A stretch of 64,000 nt of DNA, taken from positions 45,937,351 through 46,001,350 of the forward strand of contig CP141140.1 of NCBI GenBank assembly GCA_035235625.1. Reading direction: 5' to 3'. How positions within the stretch are numbered: position 1 is the stretch's first letter; each line of letters opens with the position of its first letter. A program made the translations under genes and the position numbers. The stretch comes from Saururus chinensis (taxonomy: Eukaryota > Streptophyta > Magnoliopsida > Piperales > Saururaceae). Below the pieces are notes generated by a model. The model searched no databases. It was not told where the DNA came from and was given only the letters and a program-made list of their open reading frames with translations. Shown in pieces: positions 35,173 to 47,530 of the stretch.

Positions 35173-36165
35173 TTATTATAAATTATATTTTAAATTCAAT
35201 AATATGATTTCAGAAATAAAATACACTATATATAAATAGTGAAAGTATAATATATTATTAACACTAGTTTTTATTGAAATTTTAATATTTATTTAATATA
35301 TATACAAATAGTAAGTATTGATAAAATATATTATATTCAGGAACATTATTATAATATTTTGAATATTTATTTATTGAATAAAATGAATTAATAAAGCTAT
35401 CGCTATTAGAAATGGTATTTGCGATGCTTATTTAAAAGCGCCGCTAATGATTCAAATTTTTTATTTTTTATTATTCTGAATTCATAACTATTAGTGTCGC
35501 TTTTGTAAGCGTCGCTAATAGCAGCACTATTAGCTATGATTATGAAAAAGTGTCACTATTGCGAAAGCTATTAGCGATGTTTAAGCAAAGCGTCACTAAT
35601 AGTTATGTGTTCTTTCTTGTTTATTTAAAATATATATCTTTTAGCGACGCTTGTAGAAAGCATCGCAAATAGAGGAACTATTAGAAACGCTTATAATAAA
35701 ACATCGCTAATATGATTAGTATTAGCGACACATATCTAATAGTTCATTTTTTGCGACGCTTATCATTCGTCGAAAATAGTTATTTTTAGCGACCCTTAGC
35801 ATTATGTTGCTAATATATGCGTCATTAATACTACATTTTCTTCTAGTGAGAGGGGAGAGTGAGGAGAGAGAGAGGAGAGAGAAGAGACAAAGGAGAGAGA
35901 GGAGGGAGAAGAGAGAGAGGAGAGAAGAGAGAGAGGAGAGAAGAGAGAGAGCAGAGAGTGGGAGAGAGAGGAGAGAGAGAGGGGAGAGAGAGAAGAGAGA
36001 GGAGAGGAAGAGAGGAGAGGAGAGAGGGGGATATTAATTTTATTTTAAAAAAATAGTATTAACGACATACATGTATGTGTCACTAATACTATGGTGTATT
36101 AGCGACATATGCAGATATACGTCACTAATGGCTTTTTAAAATTTTAAAAAAATTAAAATCAAAAT

Positions 36166-36275
36166 AAATAGAGAGAGTGAGGAGAGAGAGGAGGGGAGAG
36201 AGAGTGGAGAGGGAAGAGAGATAGAGGAGAGGGAAGAAAGAGCGTGAGAGAGGGAAAAGAGAGAGGAGAGGGAGA
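36166..36275. repeat. Second GA-rich tract, copy B
   Basis: Counterpart of A 13,741-13,860. Confidence 0.8.
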
Positions 36276-36301
36276 GTAATTTTATTTTAATTTTTATAAT
36301 A

Positions 36302-36302
<1 letters not shown>

Positions 36303-36368
<66 letters not shown>
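36303..36368. repeat. (TA)n microsatellite
   Basis: An uninterrupted TA run of about 33 units. The Ile-Tyr frames across it are artefacts. A lacks it at the equivalent place. Confidence 0.97.
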
Positions 36369-36369
<1 letters not shown>

Positions 36370-36787
36370 GTCGACCGAAATAGTTGAATGTGGCATAGGT
36401 GTTTAACATCTACCGGCCAACCTGATTTCCTCTGATTCAGCCAGAAAGCGTAAAGGCTCAATTGATGCTTTTGACGGTTAATGAGTTTCCTGTTCTGCCA
36501 TTCCTTCCTTGTACTTGAGATAGTATAACCTACTATGGGTTCGGCAAGCATCCAATCATACACGTACAAAGTTTTCATTTAAATCTCGTTTTTTTTTGTA
36601 AAATGGACAAAAAGAACTAAAATGTTTATTGTGATTTGCGAAAAACTTAAATTTTTCGTCAGAAGATTGTGTATGGGTAAATTATTAAGATTTGTCTTAT
36701 TTGATTACATTGGATATCAGATTTGCATTAGGTTTCTTCCCGTGAAACCTAAAATTTTGTTGTTTTCTCATCGGGCCCCTTCATGCA

Positions 36788-36996
36788 GGAAGCATTTTCT
36801 ATGCTCTCACTTATCACCAGGCTAGCATCAGAAATGTATGGGAGCCATTCACCCAGCACATACGCTAGTATACACTAGTGTTAGTGAAATTAATGCTAAT
36901 ATGCACTGATGTGTATTTTTTTTTCTTAAATGTCAATGACTCTCAAGTAGTTTTTACACTAAGCTTATTGTTAGAGGGGAGCATGAATTTTTTTTC
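36788..36996. mobile_element. MITE, copy B
   Basis: Counterpart of 14,263-14,473; starts GGAAGCATTTTCTATGCTC, closer to the young copy at 21,693 than the A version is. Confidence 0.65.
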
Positions 36997-37199
36997 AAGC
37001 TCGTCGTATCCTGGCGGAGGCTTGACCATGAAGAACTATATGTGCTGAAGAATTTGAGGGATCACATTGTTTGCTATAGAAGTTGAAAAAGTTAATTGCT
37101 TGTTGTAGTCCAATTCGCTACCGAATTAATTCCACATCCAATTTTAATAGTTTTTTTATAGCATCATAAGACCATAGAAGTCTATATTGTGGACCATAA

Positions 37200-37735
37200 A
37201 AGACCATAGAAGGTTATATCGCTATTGCTGCAACGTTGAAGCAATATAGCTAATAAGGTATAACATTATTGCTACAATGATGTAGCATTATCACTGCAAC
37301 AATGTATCAATATTATTATAACATTGTATTAATATCGCTATAATGATGTAGCATTATCACTACAACATTTCATCGTTATTGCTGCAACGTTGTTGCAATA
37401 TCATTACAACAATGTAGCGTTATCGCTACAACGATGTATCATTATTGCTACAACGTCTTTGCAATATCGTTACAACAATGTAGCATTATCGCTACAACAA
37501 CATAGTAATATCGCTACAGTGGCATAACAATATCGCTACAACAATGTAGCAATATCGTTACAAGAATGTAACATTATCGCTACAATGATGTAGCATTATC
37601 GCTGCAACGGCATGACAATATTGCTACTACGATGTAGCAATATCGTTACAAGAATGTAACATTATCGCTACAAAGATGTAGCATTATCGCTACAATGATG
37701 TATCATTATCGCTATCATGATGTATTGTTATTGCT
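37200..37735. repeat. Degenerate palindromic minisatellite, copy B
   Basis: Same 21-23-base units as 14,705-15,145 but more of them, so the array length has changed since duplication. Confidence 0.85.
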
Positions 37736-38690
37736 ACGTGGGGCCAATACAACTATGTATCGTTATTCCTATGTGTCCCTGTCGTATAATTTTTTTATAT
37801 TTTTTATGAATATAATAAATAATAAATTAATAACATGTCAATATGTATCTATCGTATCGATACAATACAGGCCAATACAGCCAATACACATCCATTTTTA
37901 TGTAAGACATATTACACCCCGTATCATACCATATCGGTCTTAAGTATTGTGGATAGGCACTCGTATCAGCCGGTACGGACTTCCATGGGCCCATCAAGAC
38001 ATAAAAGACTATTTAAGGAGGAGCCTAAGGCCTCTTCTACTTCTACAATCAATCTAGCGAAATAAACTTTTTTTTAGTGTCATCTTAAACCGTTCGATAT
38101 GGCTCAAAGCCGAATACATCGGGTTGGGCATATTATTGGTGTTGAACAGTAACCATGTACAATGCCTAAACCAAAGTAATATTTGTTATTTTTTCATAAA
38201 TTCAATGATTTCAAAAAATACATAAATTCCTTACCCAAACATGATTCTATCAAAACAATTCTATTCAAAGGGTATATTTGTCAATTTACCTAAAAGTTCT
38301 AAAGATTCTAACCTTAAACACGATTCGGTATCCAAACGTGATTCCATCTAAAAAATTCCTTACCCAAACCAAATTCCGTTTCTATATTGAATCGAATGAA
38401 TTAATTCCAAAAAATTTTGATTCGCTAGCGAATTAACCTAAACAGCCCCTAACTCAGTGGCCTAGTTGGTTTTCTGCCTTTTCCGGCCGATGATGCCTTT
38501 GTGTGTAAACTTGGCTCATACAATTTTTTCCTTAATGTAATACCCACATAAAAAAAATTAGATAATAAAATTAACTAAAACCAATCTATTTGTTTTTAAT
38601 ATAAATGAATAATTTTGATATTAAAAGAGGCTCTATAGTTAAAATTTTCAAATTTTTTATAATAACTATGCGTAAGAAAATTAGGAAATG
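37736..38690. other. Noncoding right end of copy B
   Basis: Follows A 15,146-16,096: ATATGTATC, GTATCGATAC and GCCAATACAGCC motifs, then GAATTAATTCC and AAACAGCCCCTAAC. No gene. Confidence 0.55.
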
Positions 38691-41600
38691 TAAAATTAAA
38701 AAAATTAGGGGAAAATGGCCCAAAAAGAGGGTATTAACAAAAAATCACATGCTTGGGTAGGTTTCGGAGGAGATTGAATAGCTAATTCGACCCAAAAAGA
38801 GGTGAAAGGTATTCGGTTTAATCCTCAAGCTTGATGAATTTCAAATCTTGGTTTTTGATGTGTTTTCTTGAATGGATTCCATGTTTAGTGCTCTAATGGT
38901 GGATTAGTGAAAGCTTAATCTTTTGTATTAATGTCTTAGGGCTTTTATTGGAAATGGGTAGATTTAGTATTATGGAAGGTTTAATTAAATTTTCATGATG
39001 TTTGAGGCTTTGAATGGAGGTTTTAAGTTTGATTGATGGTGTCTCAATTTTGTTTTCAAAATGGAGAAGATGAACTAGAATTGCCATTATGGCGATTGAT
39101 CGTCCTCACAGGCCGATCAATCGGCTACACAATAGATTATACGCATTTTATTTCCTATGCTTGTTTCGGTATGTTTACTCCCAAAGGTTGTTTCTAATAT
39201 TCATGTGGAGTATTTTGAGTTAGGATAAGCTACTAGAAAGGTATGCTATTTATGTTGGAAATTATAGAGCATGTTTAAGTATTATATGGAAGTACATGTT
39301 GATGGTTAGACGTATTAGTACGATTTATCTTGAACCTATGGCGGATGATTTTCTTATGTTTAATCATGTTTCCAGCAAGGTTATTATATGGAAATGATCT
39401 AATGTGGATTCTTATTGTATGAATAAATTGTGGGTGAATAGTGATACTATGTTCTAGTTTTATGTGTGGATTAAACATGCATGTAGGAGTTGAGCATGGG
39501 ACTTCACCTGCTTGAAATGATGGTTTTGAATGTATTTTTCATGATTTCAGTTTATAATTATTTTTAGATTTTATCAAAGCATGTGTGTATTGCCTTGTGA
39601 GATATTGTTAAAGTATGATCATGTGCTTAAGAATGTATGAACACACACATGTGGGGAATTTATTTTATAATTGTGGTTGTTTATGTCTCTAATATGATGC
39701 ATGTTGGGACTAGTGGGAGCACATTATATGTGTTGGAATTGATGTAGAGATTTCTCACATATGTATCCTATTGCATGCATCATGAAATGGACTTCATGAA
39801 TGGGAATTTATCGATGATTAGCCATGGTTGATCGATTGTATGCAATGATGTGAGATTGTGTGCCGTATTAATAAATTTCTGATTTAATCAGAACTTGTCT
39901 GGTCGGAAAGGATATGATTTTGATTTGAGTTCCTGTCTGGAAGATGTATACTCCCCCGGTTGAGTTGACTTGAGTTGTGTGGGGACGAGTTGTGTACTTG
40001 TCTTGCGGTTGAGATTGCTTGAGATAGTCATCTTGACCCTAAGAATCCTAATTGTTATGCCTTTGTGCACCAGCTACCATGTGTTCTAGGTTTCCTGTGT
40101 GGAATTCAGAGTCTTCCCACCACAGCAGATGTTCCAGGGCGAAGACACCTGCTCTAGGTTTTCTGTGTGAGATTTAAACATTCCTTGGCCAGGATTGTCC
40201 AGGGTGAGCAGACTTAGGGGCTAACTACCCCGACACTTTTTATTTCCTATGTGGAATTCATATTATATCCTGCCTATGTGGCTTTGACTATGTCCCACCT
40301 ATGTGGCAATGATTGTATTCACTCCTTGATGGAGGCATTCACCATTTGTTGATGATACGTGTAGATGTGATTATATTATGCATAGGATTGCCTAAGTTGT
40401 GTAGGGATGACTTGACACATGTGGATATAATTTATTATGCATGATTGTGTATCATGTGTTTAACACATTTGTCATGTAGGGTGAATGAGCTATGGAATGG
40501 TATATGTGATATGAATGCATGATCAGAAAGTGTTTGAGAGACACTTCTCATGCGGATTATGTGTGATATTATGCTTGATTGTGATTGAATAAGGATACCT
40601 ACTTATGCAGGATTGATGGTAAATCATAATTTGATCATTTTTCCCAGTTTTGCTATGTGTTATATGTATGTTAAATCTTTTACTTATGGATACGTAGGGG
40701 TTTAGTAAGGAGATGATCAGAAAAGGGTATACTATGTCATTTAAGGATCTGAATTGCCAAGATGTTGTGACGATTTTCTAAATTATGTTACCGCTTTCAA
40801 ACCATTACTGAGTTTTGTACTCACCCTTATTTTGTGAATTGTTTTGCGGTTGCACATTGTTGTTACGTCTGAAACAAGACTATGAAGAAGTCAAATTCAG
40901 ATTTATTTTACTTGCCAATTGTAGTAGACAAGGTCGATCCACAGGGAAAGCCTTGTGTAACAAAGAAAATAGTTACGAAGAAATAGAGGAAGAAAAATTA
41001 AGAAAGAAAGAGTAGAAGAGTATTGAGGGAATAACACGTTAAGAAATCAAGATAATAAAACACTAAGGCATTAAAGATCATTGTAACATCTAATGATGTT
41101 CTTCATGTATCATGTTATCTCAGTTAGAATTGAATGAAGATTCTATCTAACCGGAAGATATGAACATTAAAATTAAAACTAAAGATAGAAAATGCTTTGG
41201 ATAGATGAAGGATAAAAATAATTGTCTCTTCAAGTTTTCTATGTATCCAAATCACAAAAGATCAAGAAGGATAGCCTTCAAGCATCTTATGTATCCAAAT
41301 CACAAAGAAACAAGAAGAAGAACAATATTAAATAAACATCACTTCAAATAAACAATACTTACTTGAAACCATTGATGAAACATGAATTGAACTCCATTAG
41401 ATTATTACAAATCACCTCTAGCCTTAGCTTGAGAGCTTAGAAAACCATTATAATAAAACTAAAAACAAAATTACAAAATGAAAGAAGAAAATAGGAGAAG
41501 AGAGCTCCAAAGAGGAGAGAATGCCCCATCTATCACGTCCACCCCTCTATTTATAGGAAAAGAAAGGGTTGCTTCAAAGGGTAAAATCAAATCATATCTC

Positions 41601-42543
41601 CAGATTTCATCCTGATTGATTGCCTGATTCGACCCCTATATCTTCAGAATTTGGAATTTCTTCCTGAAATAATACTTGTAGCCACGGAAGTCTTCTTTCC
41701 ATTGCCACCAGAATCGTATCAATCCGAATTATACATAAAAAGATATGATCAAAATACTAAGGCTGTGTCAATCTATCCGAATCAACTTCTTTCATAATTT
41801 AGTTCTATTCATACAAATCTCAAATCAAATGGGTCCACAAGGTTGTGTTCGACCATTCCATGCATGTTTAGACCATTAGGAGCCCATTCTTGACTTTTAA
41901 ATAGCTTTGGGTAGTTGGGCTTAACTTCCTCTTCCAGTTGTATCTTGTTGAAGCCTGTTTAGACATGTAAACTCAATTAAGGTCCAACTAACTTATTCAA
42001 AACATAAATAGCCCAAATCAGTAATGAATTAACACAAAATAGGATTGCAAATAGAAATTTGAAAATATTTATTAAACATTATTTCAGTGCATCACACATT
42101 GAGATGTGCAAACATGCAGGACACCTTATATGATGGATGACATGGGTACTCGTGGGATTAGCCATCGTTGCATTCTGATGATGTTTTACTTTCTGATCTT
42201 TTCGTTCCTGATACTAGAGAACACTATTTGGTGGATTATGTATTATGCTCGAGTTTATTTGTGTTCTTAGATGTGTCTAAACTCTCTTGATTTTAGCCAT
42301 ATTTAGGCTCTGGGGTTGACTACTATGTGGGTTTATGTGCAGATTATGATAGTTTATTATCATCTTCTTTATCCTTATTTCTCTTGGTCAAAGGATGTGA
42401 GGTGTGCCACTCCTTTAGTTGAATCGCCCGTTAAAGGGGCTAACTCTTCCTGAATACATTAATATGTAATTTTTTGTCACCCCCGTGCGCTTGACTGGCC
42501 CTTGGACCAGGTTCGGTTTGGGTCGGGCGGTGCCGGGCCGTGA
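38691..42543 (+). mobile_element. Gypsy-type LTR-like sequence, right end at 42,543
   Basis: From about 40,680 the sequence (GGGTTTAGTAAGGAGATG, TTTTGTACTCACCC, GAGATGTGCAAACATGCAGG) and the end GGGCCGTGACA at 42,543 look like a long plant gypsy LTR in plus orientation. Its left end and any coding part could not be found. Copy C begins directly after it. Inside it sits the solo LTR 40,858-42,094. The 38.7-40.7 kb part has no coding signal. Confidence 0.45.
40858..42094 (-). mobile_element. Solo LTR (1,237 bp) with 5-bp target duplication CACAT
   Basis: It begins TGTTGTTACG and ends AGTGCATCA on the plus strand, giving TG...CA ends, and is flanked by CACAT at 40,853-40,857 and 42,095-42,099. 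On the minus strand a TATA box CTATAAATAG (41,547-41,556) sits mid-element, and GATCGACCTTG follows toward the 3' end, so the LTR is minus-oriented. No gag or pol lies next to it. Removing it restores a continuous host sequence (TTGCACATTGAGATGTG-like). Confidence 0.8.
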
Positions 42544-42589
42544 CATTTGGCCTCTTGCATAGGAAATTGATATTTCTACTAATGCAAAA

Positions 42590-42900
42590 TTTCAAATGCA
42601 CAATCACACACAAAAAATATACAATAACATTTTTATGTGGAAACCTAATCAGGAAAAAAACCACATGATCACTCTAAGCTTATTAATCAATGCATTATGA
42701 AGATATAGAATTTACAAGACCACATGTTACCAATCCATTCTCTAGAAGTCCATCTCTAGATTTCTTGGACATCAAAGCCTATATTGGAGCTTGTGAACTC
42801 TATCTCCATAGTTCTTCTTCACTAGTACAATCTCTTGATCCTCTTGAAGCATCAATCAAATTCCTTAATTAATTTTAACAATCAACTCTTGTGTGTGATG
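42590..42900 (-). mobile_element. LTR-like remnant at the left of copy C
   Basis: TATGTGGAAACCTAATCAGG and CTAGAAGTCCATCTCTAG align loosely with 44,735-44,870, about 2.1 kb away, with the gag-like fragment between them. Together they suggest a shortened, very old minus-strand LTR element. Boundaries not resolved. Confidence 0.35.
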
Positions 42901-42907
42901 TGCTTGT

Positions 42908-44099
42908 GACTCTTACAACACAACAAATCAATTTATAAAGTAATTATGAATCAATCACTCACCTTTTCTTGGATTTTATCTCAAATTCATTAAAAGGTGT
43001 TTGAAGGAATTAAACATAAAGCTCTAAATTTTGTCTTTTCAAAATATTCTTCCATCCTTTTCAATTTTGTCCTCTTTAGGTCTTAAAATAGTGGTCAAAG
43101 TCAGTTTAGGCCATTGACATTTAGTAGGAAACAAATTGCTCTTGGAATGACATGTTTCAAGTAACCACAGTATGGTCTAATGAAACATTACATTTGGCAA
43201 TCGATCAATTTCTTTATTGTTGAAAAAACCTAGAAATTTGATCTATCATTTCAAAAGTGCGATCAATTATTTACTATTTTTTATTGAAGAAAAATTACTC
43301 TAATCGATCTTTTCCATTGGACGATCGATCATTCAATGTTCTATAAAAAATCTAAAAAATCATTCAAGCTCGGTCAAACTTTGTTCAAGGATTATCAATC
43401 TCTTATCAACTCTTGTGATTTTGTCTTTTTCATTTATAATGTTCATAACATGCATGTTAATTACTTTCTATAAAAACATCTGTTTGCGACTTGTGTGTTC
43501 ATGATATTTACCTTTTATTCTTCATAACATGTTTGCTCCAATTTTTGAACAATTTGAAATCTAACTTAGCACGACACTAATCTGTTACAAATTTACAAAA
43601 CTTGAATGCACACATGAATGGAAAAGGAAAATATCCAAACCATCTTCGTTTTCTTCTTATTGACTTGTGGAGACTTCTTAGGTATATATATGGGTGTTGC
43701 ATGCTTCTTAACCCATATAGATTTAACATTTGGTCCACTAATTTGATAGTTCATGGGAGATTTCGTTGAATTAGTTGGCTAGTTCCCTTTTATTTTTTTA
43801 AACAATTTGCTCAAGTTAGAATACATTCAACTTTCCTTAGTTACAAATTTATTTATGACATGTCTACTATGGCGAGTAAGGTTGTAGTTCATGGCTTGAC
43901 TTTGTCTAATTAACGAAGTCTTCTTATTTTATTTTATCTATTATGTGGTCGCTTTCTATGGTTAAGACTTTGAACTCAAATTCCAAAGGGGTTCTCTTGT
44001 CTTTGGAGTGTGAACAATATGTGAACCAACCTTCCTAGTTTATCTGAGTTACTTTGCCTTCACAAATTTAGTAATTACCTTAGAACTTAAAAGAATTGT
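42908..44099. other. AT-rich sequence, copy C equivalent of 1-1,190
   Basis: No gene. It carries the same GATCAATC/CGATC motifs as A. Single-base runs differ by a few bases from A. Confidence 0.6.
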
Positions 44100-44412
44100 T
44101 TGCATTGTATCATAATCCCCTTTCTAGGATCTTGACTTTTCTCTTTCTTGCTTTAGTTAAGTTCTCAAATTTTGATCCTCTTTTTTCTAATGATTCTTTA
44201 CCTTCAGCCAATTCCAAAGTTGATTTGGATAGTGAGTCAATTGTTTCCTCATTCTTGTTGACAAATTTCTCAAAATTTTGAACATTATTACCCCAATAAA
44301 ATGGCTTGTTTGAAGAGTTTCCCTTGTTCATCAAGGAAATCCTCTTCATTAGACGGTTTACGATCATATTCAACATTATTTGATCCTGAAGATCCATATT
44401 TTCAAGGGTCAT
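44100..44412 (-). pseudogene. Degenerate gag-like coiled-coil fragment (copy C)
   Basis: A 100-codon open minus-strand frame with MNKGNSSNKPF, VQNFEKFVNKNEETID and SLSKSTLELAEGKESLE, highly charged and helical. About 250 bp present in A (1,208-1,460) are deleted. Same uncertain identity as in A. Confidence 0.4.
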
Positions 44413-45880
44413 TCAACTTTACACTAGCATGTAAACCAATATCATTGCAAGTAATTTCATCAAAAACACTAGAGAAAGTTATTGCCATGATATATCAAGT
44501 GAACCAAGCAACCAAGTTGAAACGGTTAAAGAGAGTATAAAGAGCAGAAGCAACACAAATCAATTATACAAAATTTCTATTTAAAACCTAAACTACCCTT
44601 CAAACCAAGAGGGTCACCACAATGCCTCTACCCCAAAACTAAACATAAGAATTGCAAGATGCGGCTTCATTGCACAAAAACTAAGCTACTACAAAAAATT
44701 ATCAATCAACCACATAAATATGCAAACAATTTTATTGTGGAAACCCAACCAGGAAAAACTACACGGCCAACCCTTGGATGATTAACTAATGCACTAAGAA
44801 GATCTAGAGCTTACAAAGACCTAAACATTATCATAACACTAGAAGTCCATCCCTAGCTGTCCATTAGCTACCAAAATCATTGTTGGTACTTTTGAATGTC
44901 GTCTTTTGTCTTCTTCTTCCTATGGAAGTATAAAACAAAGTCCATCTTGATTTGCTTCATCTTCAACTCTTACATGTGATGACCTTCTTTGTGTTGTATG
45001 GAGTAAAACACAACTCACAACTTAAGTTTTCAATCAGTTTAACTCATGTGTATGTATGAAGTAACTAAACAAATCTACCAAGAAGATAAGGCATAATGAC
45101 AATTTGACAGTTTCAAATACCTAAATACAAAATATCTCAATGAATATTAGCCAATGAAGGCACTAACCTTCAAAGTACATCAAAGTACAGTAGAAAAGAA
45201 TTGCAAATCTCATCTCACTTTTTATGCATTTCACTTATGTTTTTTCAAGTCCAAATACCCCTTATATAGGCCCCTCAGGTAGTTTAAGTGTGAGAATTTT
45301 AATAAGAATAATATTCTACTGGGAATGACCTATTTTAGATAAAAATGAGTACAACCTATCAATTGCTATAATGCCCAATCGACCATTGCTACAATATTGC
45401 TACAATACCGATTCAAGAATCCCAAAGAATCAATTGCTACTCTTGATAGATTAGTTAACATACTACAGTTTCACTATAGAACTAAATGCACAATTCATTC
45501 CTAATCGATCCTATTTTAATCCTAATCAATCGTGATCAAACTTTTTGTATACTTATTAAATTCTTACTGGCTTTTTACTCATTTTTTTTCAATAATCTGA
45601 TTTTAAAAAGCATACCATTCCTAAGTGTGTGACACATGTGCTTGATTCATACTTATTATACAACTGAAATTCAATTGTTTCCATAGCTCTTCCACCTTGA
45701 AACCTTCAAAACACAACTGCTTTGATTTTTTAAGTCTTTTAATTCAAAATCTTATTTGATTCACCACAAATCAACTCAGATTCCATAAGACTTAAATATA
45801 CACATAGAATAGACATAATTTTGTTTAGGGAAATAAAGTCAATCTGATACTTTGGCACATATGTCTTAACAAAGAGAGGA
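44413..45880. other. AT-rich stretch with LTR-like block, copy C
   Basis: The LTR-like block is at about 44,690-45,060 (TTGTGGAAACCCAACCAGG). The rest matches A 1,760-3,245 without the 28-bp micro-insertion. No gene. Confidence 0.5.
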
Positions 45881-46495
45881 ATGAATGCTAATTATGTGTT
45901 TGGAATATTAGTGATTAGTTTCACCTTATGGCAGCAATGCCCCTCTTTTACTGAAGATCAGAAGATGTCTATGAAAGAAGTGGATATGCTCTCTTGTTTG
46001 ATGAGTCAAAATTTGGAGTTTAAAACCCCAAAGTTAACAATTGTTAAATGGAATAAACCACTTCTCAACTACTGCAAATTAAATGTGGATGGTTCTTCTA
46101 GAATTAACCCTAGTTCATCATTGTAATGGCCAAAACACTAACATGGTTGCTGGAGCTAAAGCATTGGTTGGGGGTATCCGCTCCGCTATTTCCTTTAATT
46201 TCAAGCCCCTTATAGTTGAATGGGATTCAACAATTTTGGTTGACACGATGTGAGATGACATCTATTTCATGGCCTAATAGGCATTTTGTCGAGAAAGAAA
46301 AACTTTTATACAGATCAAATACTTTTTTTTTCAACACATTTTCTGAGAGGCAAACCAGTTTGTTTATTTCCTGGCTAGAGTAGCTAGTGAAATCATGGTG
46401 TTCTTTATTTCTTGGCACATCCCTTTAGAGTATCATACCTTGGCAGGCCTTGTTGTGCTTGACTCTTCTAGCCTGCCTAATGTTGGATGCAAATA
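45881..46495 (+). pseudogene. LINE-type RNase H domain remnant (copy C)
   Basis: Keeps KWNKPLLNYCKLNVDGSSRI with the catalytic Asp, but the GGGGVIRNSNGRV strand is deleted at a TCATC microhomology relative to B. Then come VAGAKALVGGI, IVEWDSTILVDT, and the LDSSSLPNVGCK end. Each of the three copies lost a different part of this domain. Confidence 0.68.
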
Positions 46496-47530
46496 ATGCT
46501 ATTTTTCGTTCGTTGTTCTGGTATTGGTCTTAGGCCAACACTTCTTTGTAATTTTTCTTCAATAATCTACTGATTAGGGCCTGCCTAACCTCCCACCTAT
46601 TGCTGGGTTTTTTTCCAAAAAAAATTCTTCATGAATTTGACTTTGCCCCATGAAATTTCGAAAATATGTTTATTTGACACAGATTTTTTTGTGCGTAGTT
46701 GTGAAGTGCAAATTGTACTTTTTATTATTTGTATTTTAGCTTTATTTTTTGTGCAAAATAATTAAAATGTCAATATATGACTCCTTTTTTTCTCTATATT
46801 AACCGAAAATCAATTCCACCCAATTATTTTTTGAACCAGTCGAAGCCTTGTATTTTAAAATATTAGTTACATGCATGGTTTGAGGCATAGTGACAAAGTT
46901 CTATGAAAATTTTCAAAATTTTTCAAAAATACCAAAATAGTCCTTGAGATAAATTCTTATTGAAATTTGCAACCACAAATTTATTGCCATTTTGGCTTTG
47001 TCCCAATGCTGCTTTGTTTTCAAGTTGTTTTAACTGGGTCTTTCAAAGGGGTTTCATTAATAAGTTAATTATTGGGTCTCACAGTACCGATTGAAGCTTA
47101 CTTAAGGCCTTTCGTGCAACCCTCTCAGTCGAACTTTTCTCCAAATGTTTACAAATTGAACCAAAGTGACTCTTAGCTTAATCAAAGTTGAGCATTGAAC
47201 TTGTTACTTGGATTTTCAAATAGACCTTTGTTGAAAAGTTTTTTCCAAAATCATAATTGTCTTCATCATTATCTCAAGGACAATGAATTTTCGAACCCAT
47301 TAACAAGATCAAAGATCAAATCTTTTTTCTTGTGTCCTTGATTGGTTACAAAAAAAAAAAAACACTAGTTTGGATAAACCAAACACATATGGCCAGCTCA
47401 GTAGAGCTTAACCTATTGTTTTTGACATATTTTTATTAGTACATTGGCAAATAGTGAAGAAAACAGGAACATAATCCAAAATTTTCACCTTGAATGATTA
47501 TTATAATTATTTTCAATTATAAGGAAAAAC
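46496..47530. other. AT-rich flank left of copia C, no gene
   Basis: Equivalent of A 3,901-4,954, ending in the target duplication AAAAC (47,526-47,530). Confidence 0.6.

Larger units (their letters stand above)
32770..35848. mobile_element. Nested non-autonomous CACTA element (3,079 bp) with 3-bp target duplication
   Basis: Left end CACTACAACAAAAAGGACTT and right end, read inward, CACTAGAAGAAAATGTAGTA; both are CACTA termini and agree over most of their first 29 bases. AGA flanks both sides (32,767-32,769 and 35,849-35,851), the 3-bp duplication expected for CACTA, although AGA is also common in this GA tract. Without it, the GA tract lines up with the uninterrupted tract of copy A. The right 700 bp are an inverted homologue of the host element's left end (31,443-32,160), so both belong to one family. 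The interior is a GC-rich block, then CT tracts with AT-rich spacers. No transposase. Confidence 0.82.
31443..36300. mobile_element. CACTA-type element, copy B, interrupted by a second CACTA element
   Basis: The left end CACAACAACAAAATGTAG at 31,443 is a decayed CACTA terminus, followed by subterminal TTAGCGACGC-like repeats (31,470-31,880), AT-rich sequence and a GA tract. The element resumes at 35,849 with GA-rich sequence, GGGGGATATTAATTTTATTT and more TTAGCGACATA motifs, matching A 13,540-13,870. The right terminus is not recognisable. It has no transposase frame. Confidence 0.75.
21258..38690. repeat. Segmental repeat, copy B
   Basis: Matches A from 2,840 to about 16,096 and C from about 45,485 to 54,659. 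It starts inside the A/C unit, so B is either truncated on the left or was duplicated from a nearer breakpoint. It is longer than A because of the nested CACTA element (3,079 bp) and a retained 647-bp segment that A has deleted. Confidence 0.85.

Noticed and set aside
31443..35848. A single CACTA element from 31,443 to 35,848 with 700-bp inverted ends
   Set aside because: Flanks of that interval (TCT and AGA) do not match, and copy A shows that the GA tract left of 32,770 continues right of 35,848. A nested insertion at 32,770-35,848 explains both facts.
36136..36578. Ile-Tyr repeat frames
   Set aside because: Translation of the (TA)n microsatellite.
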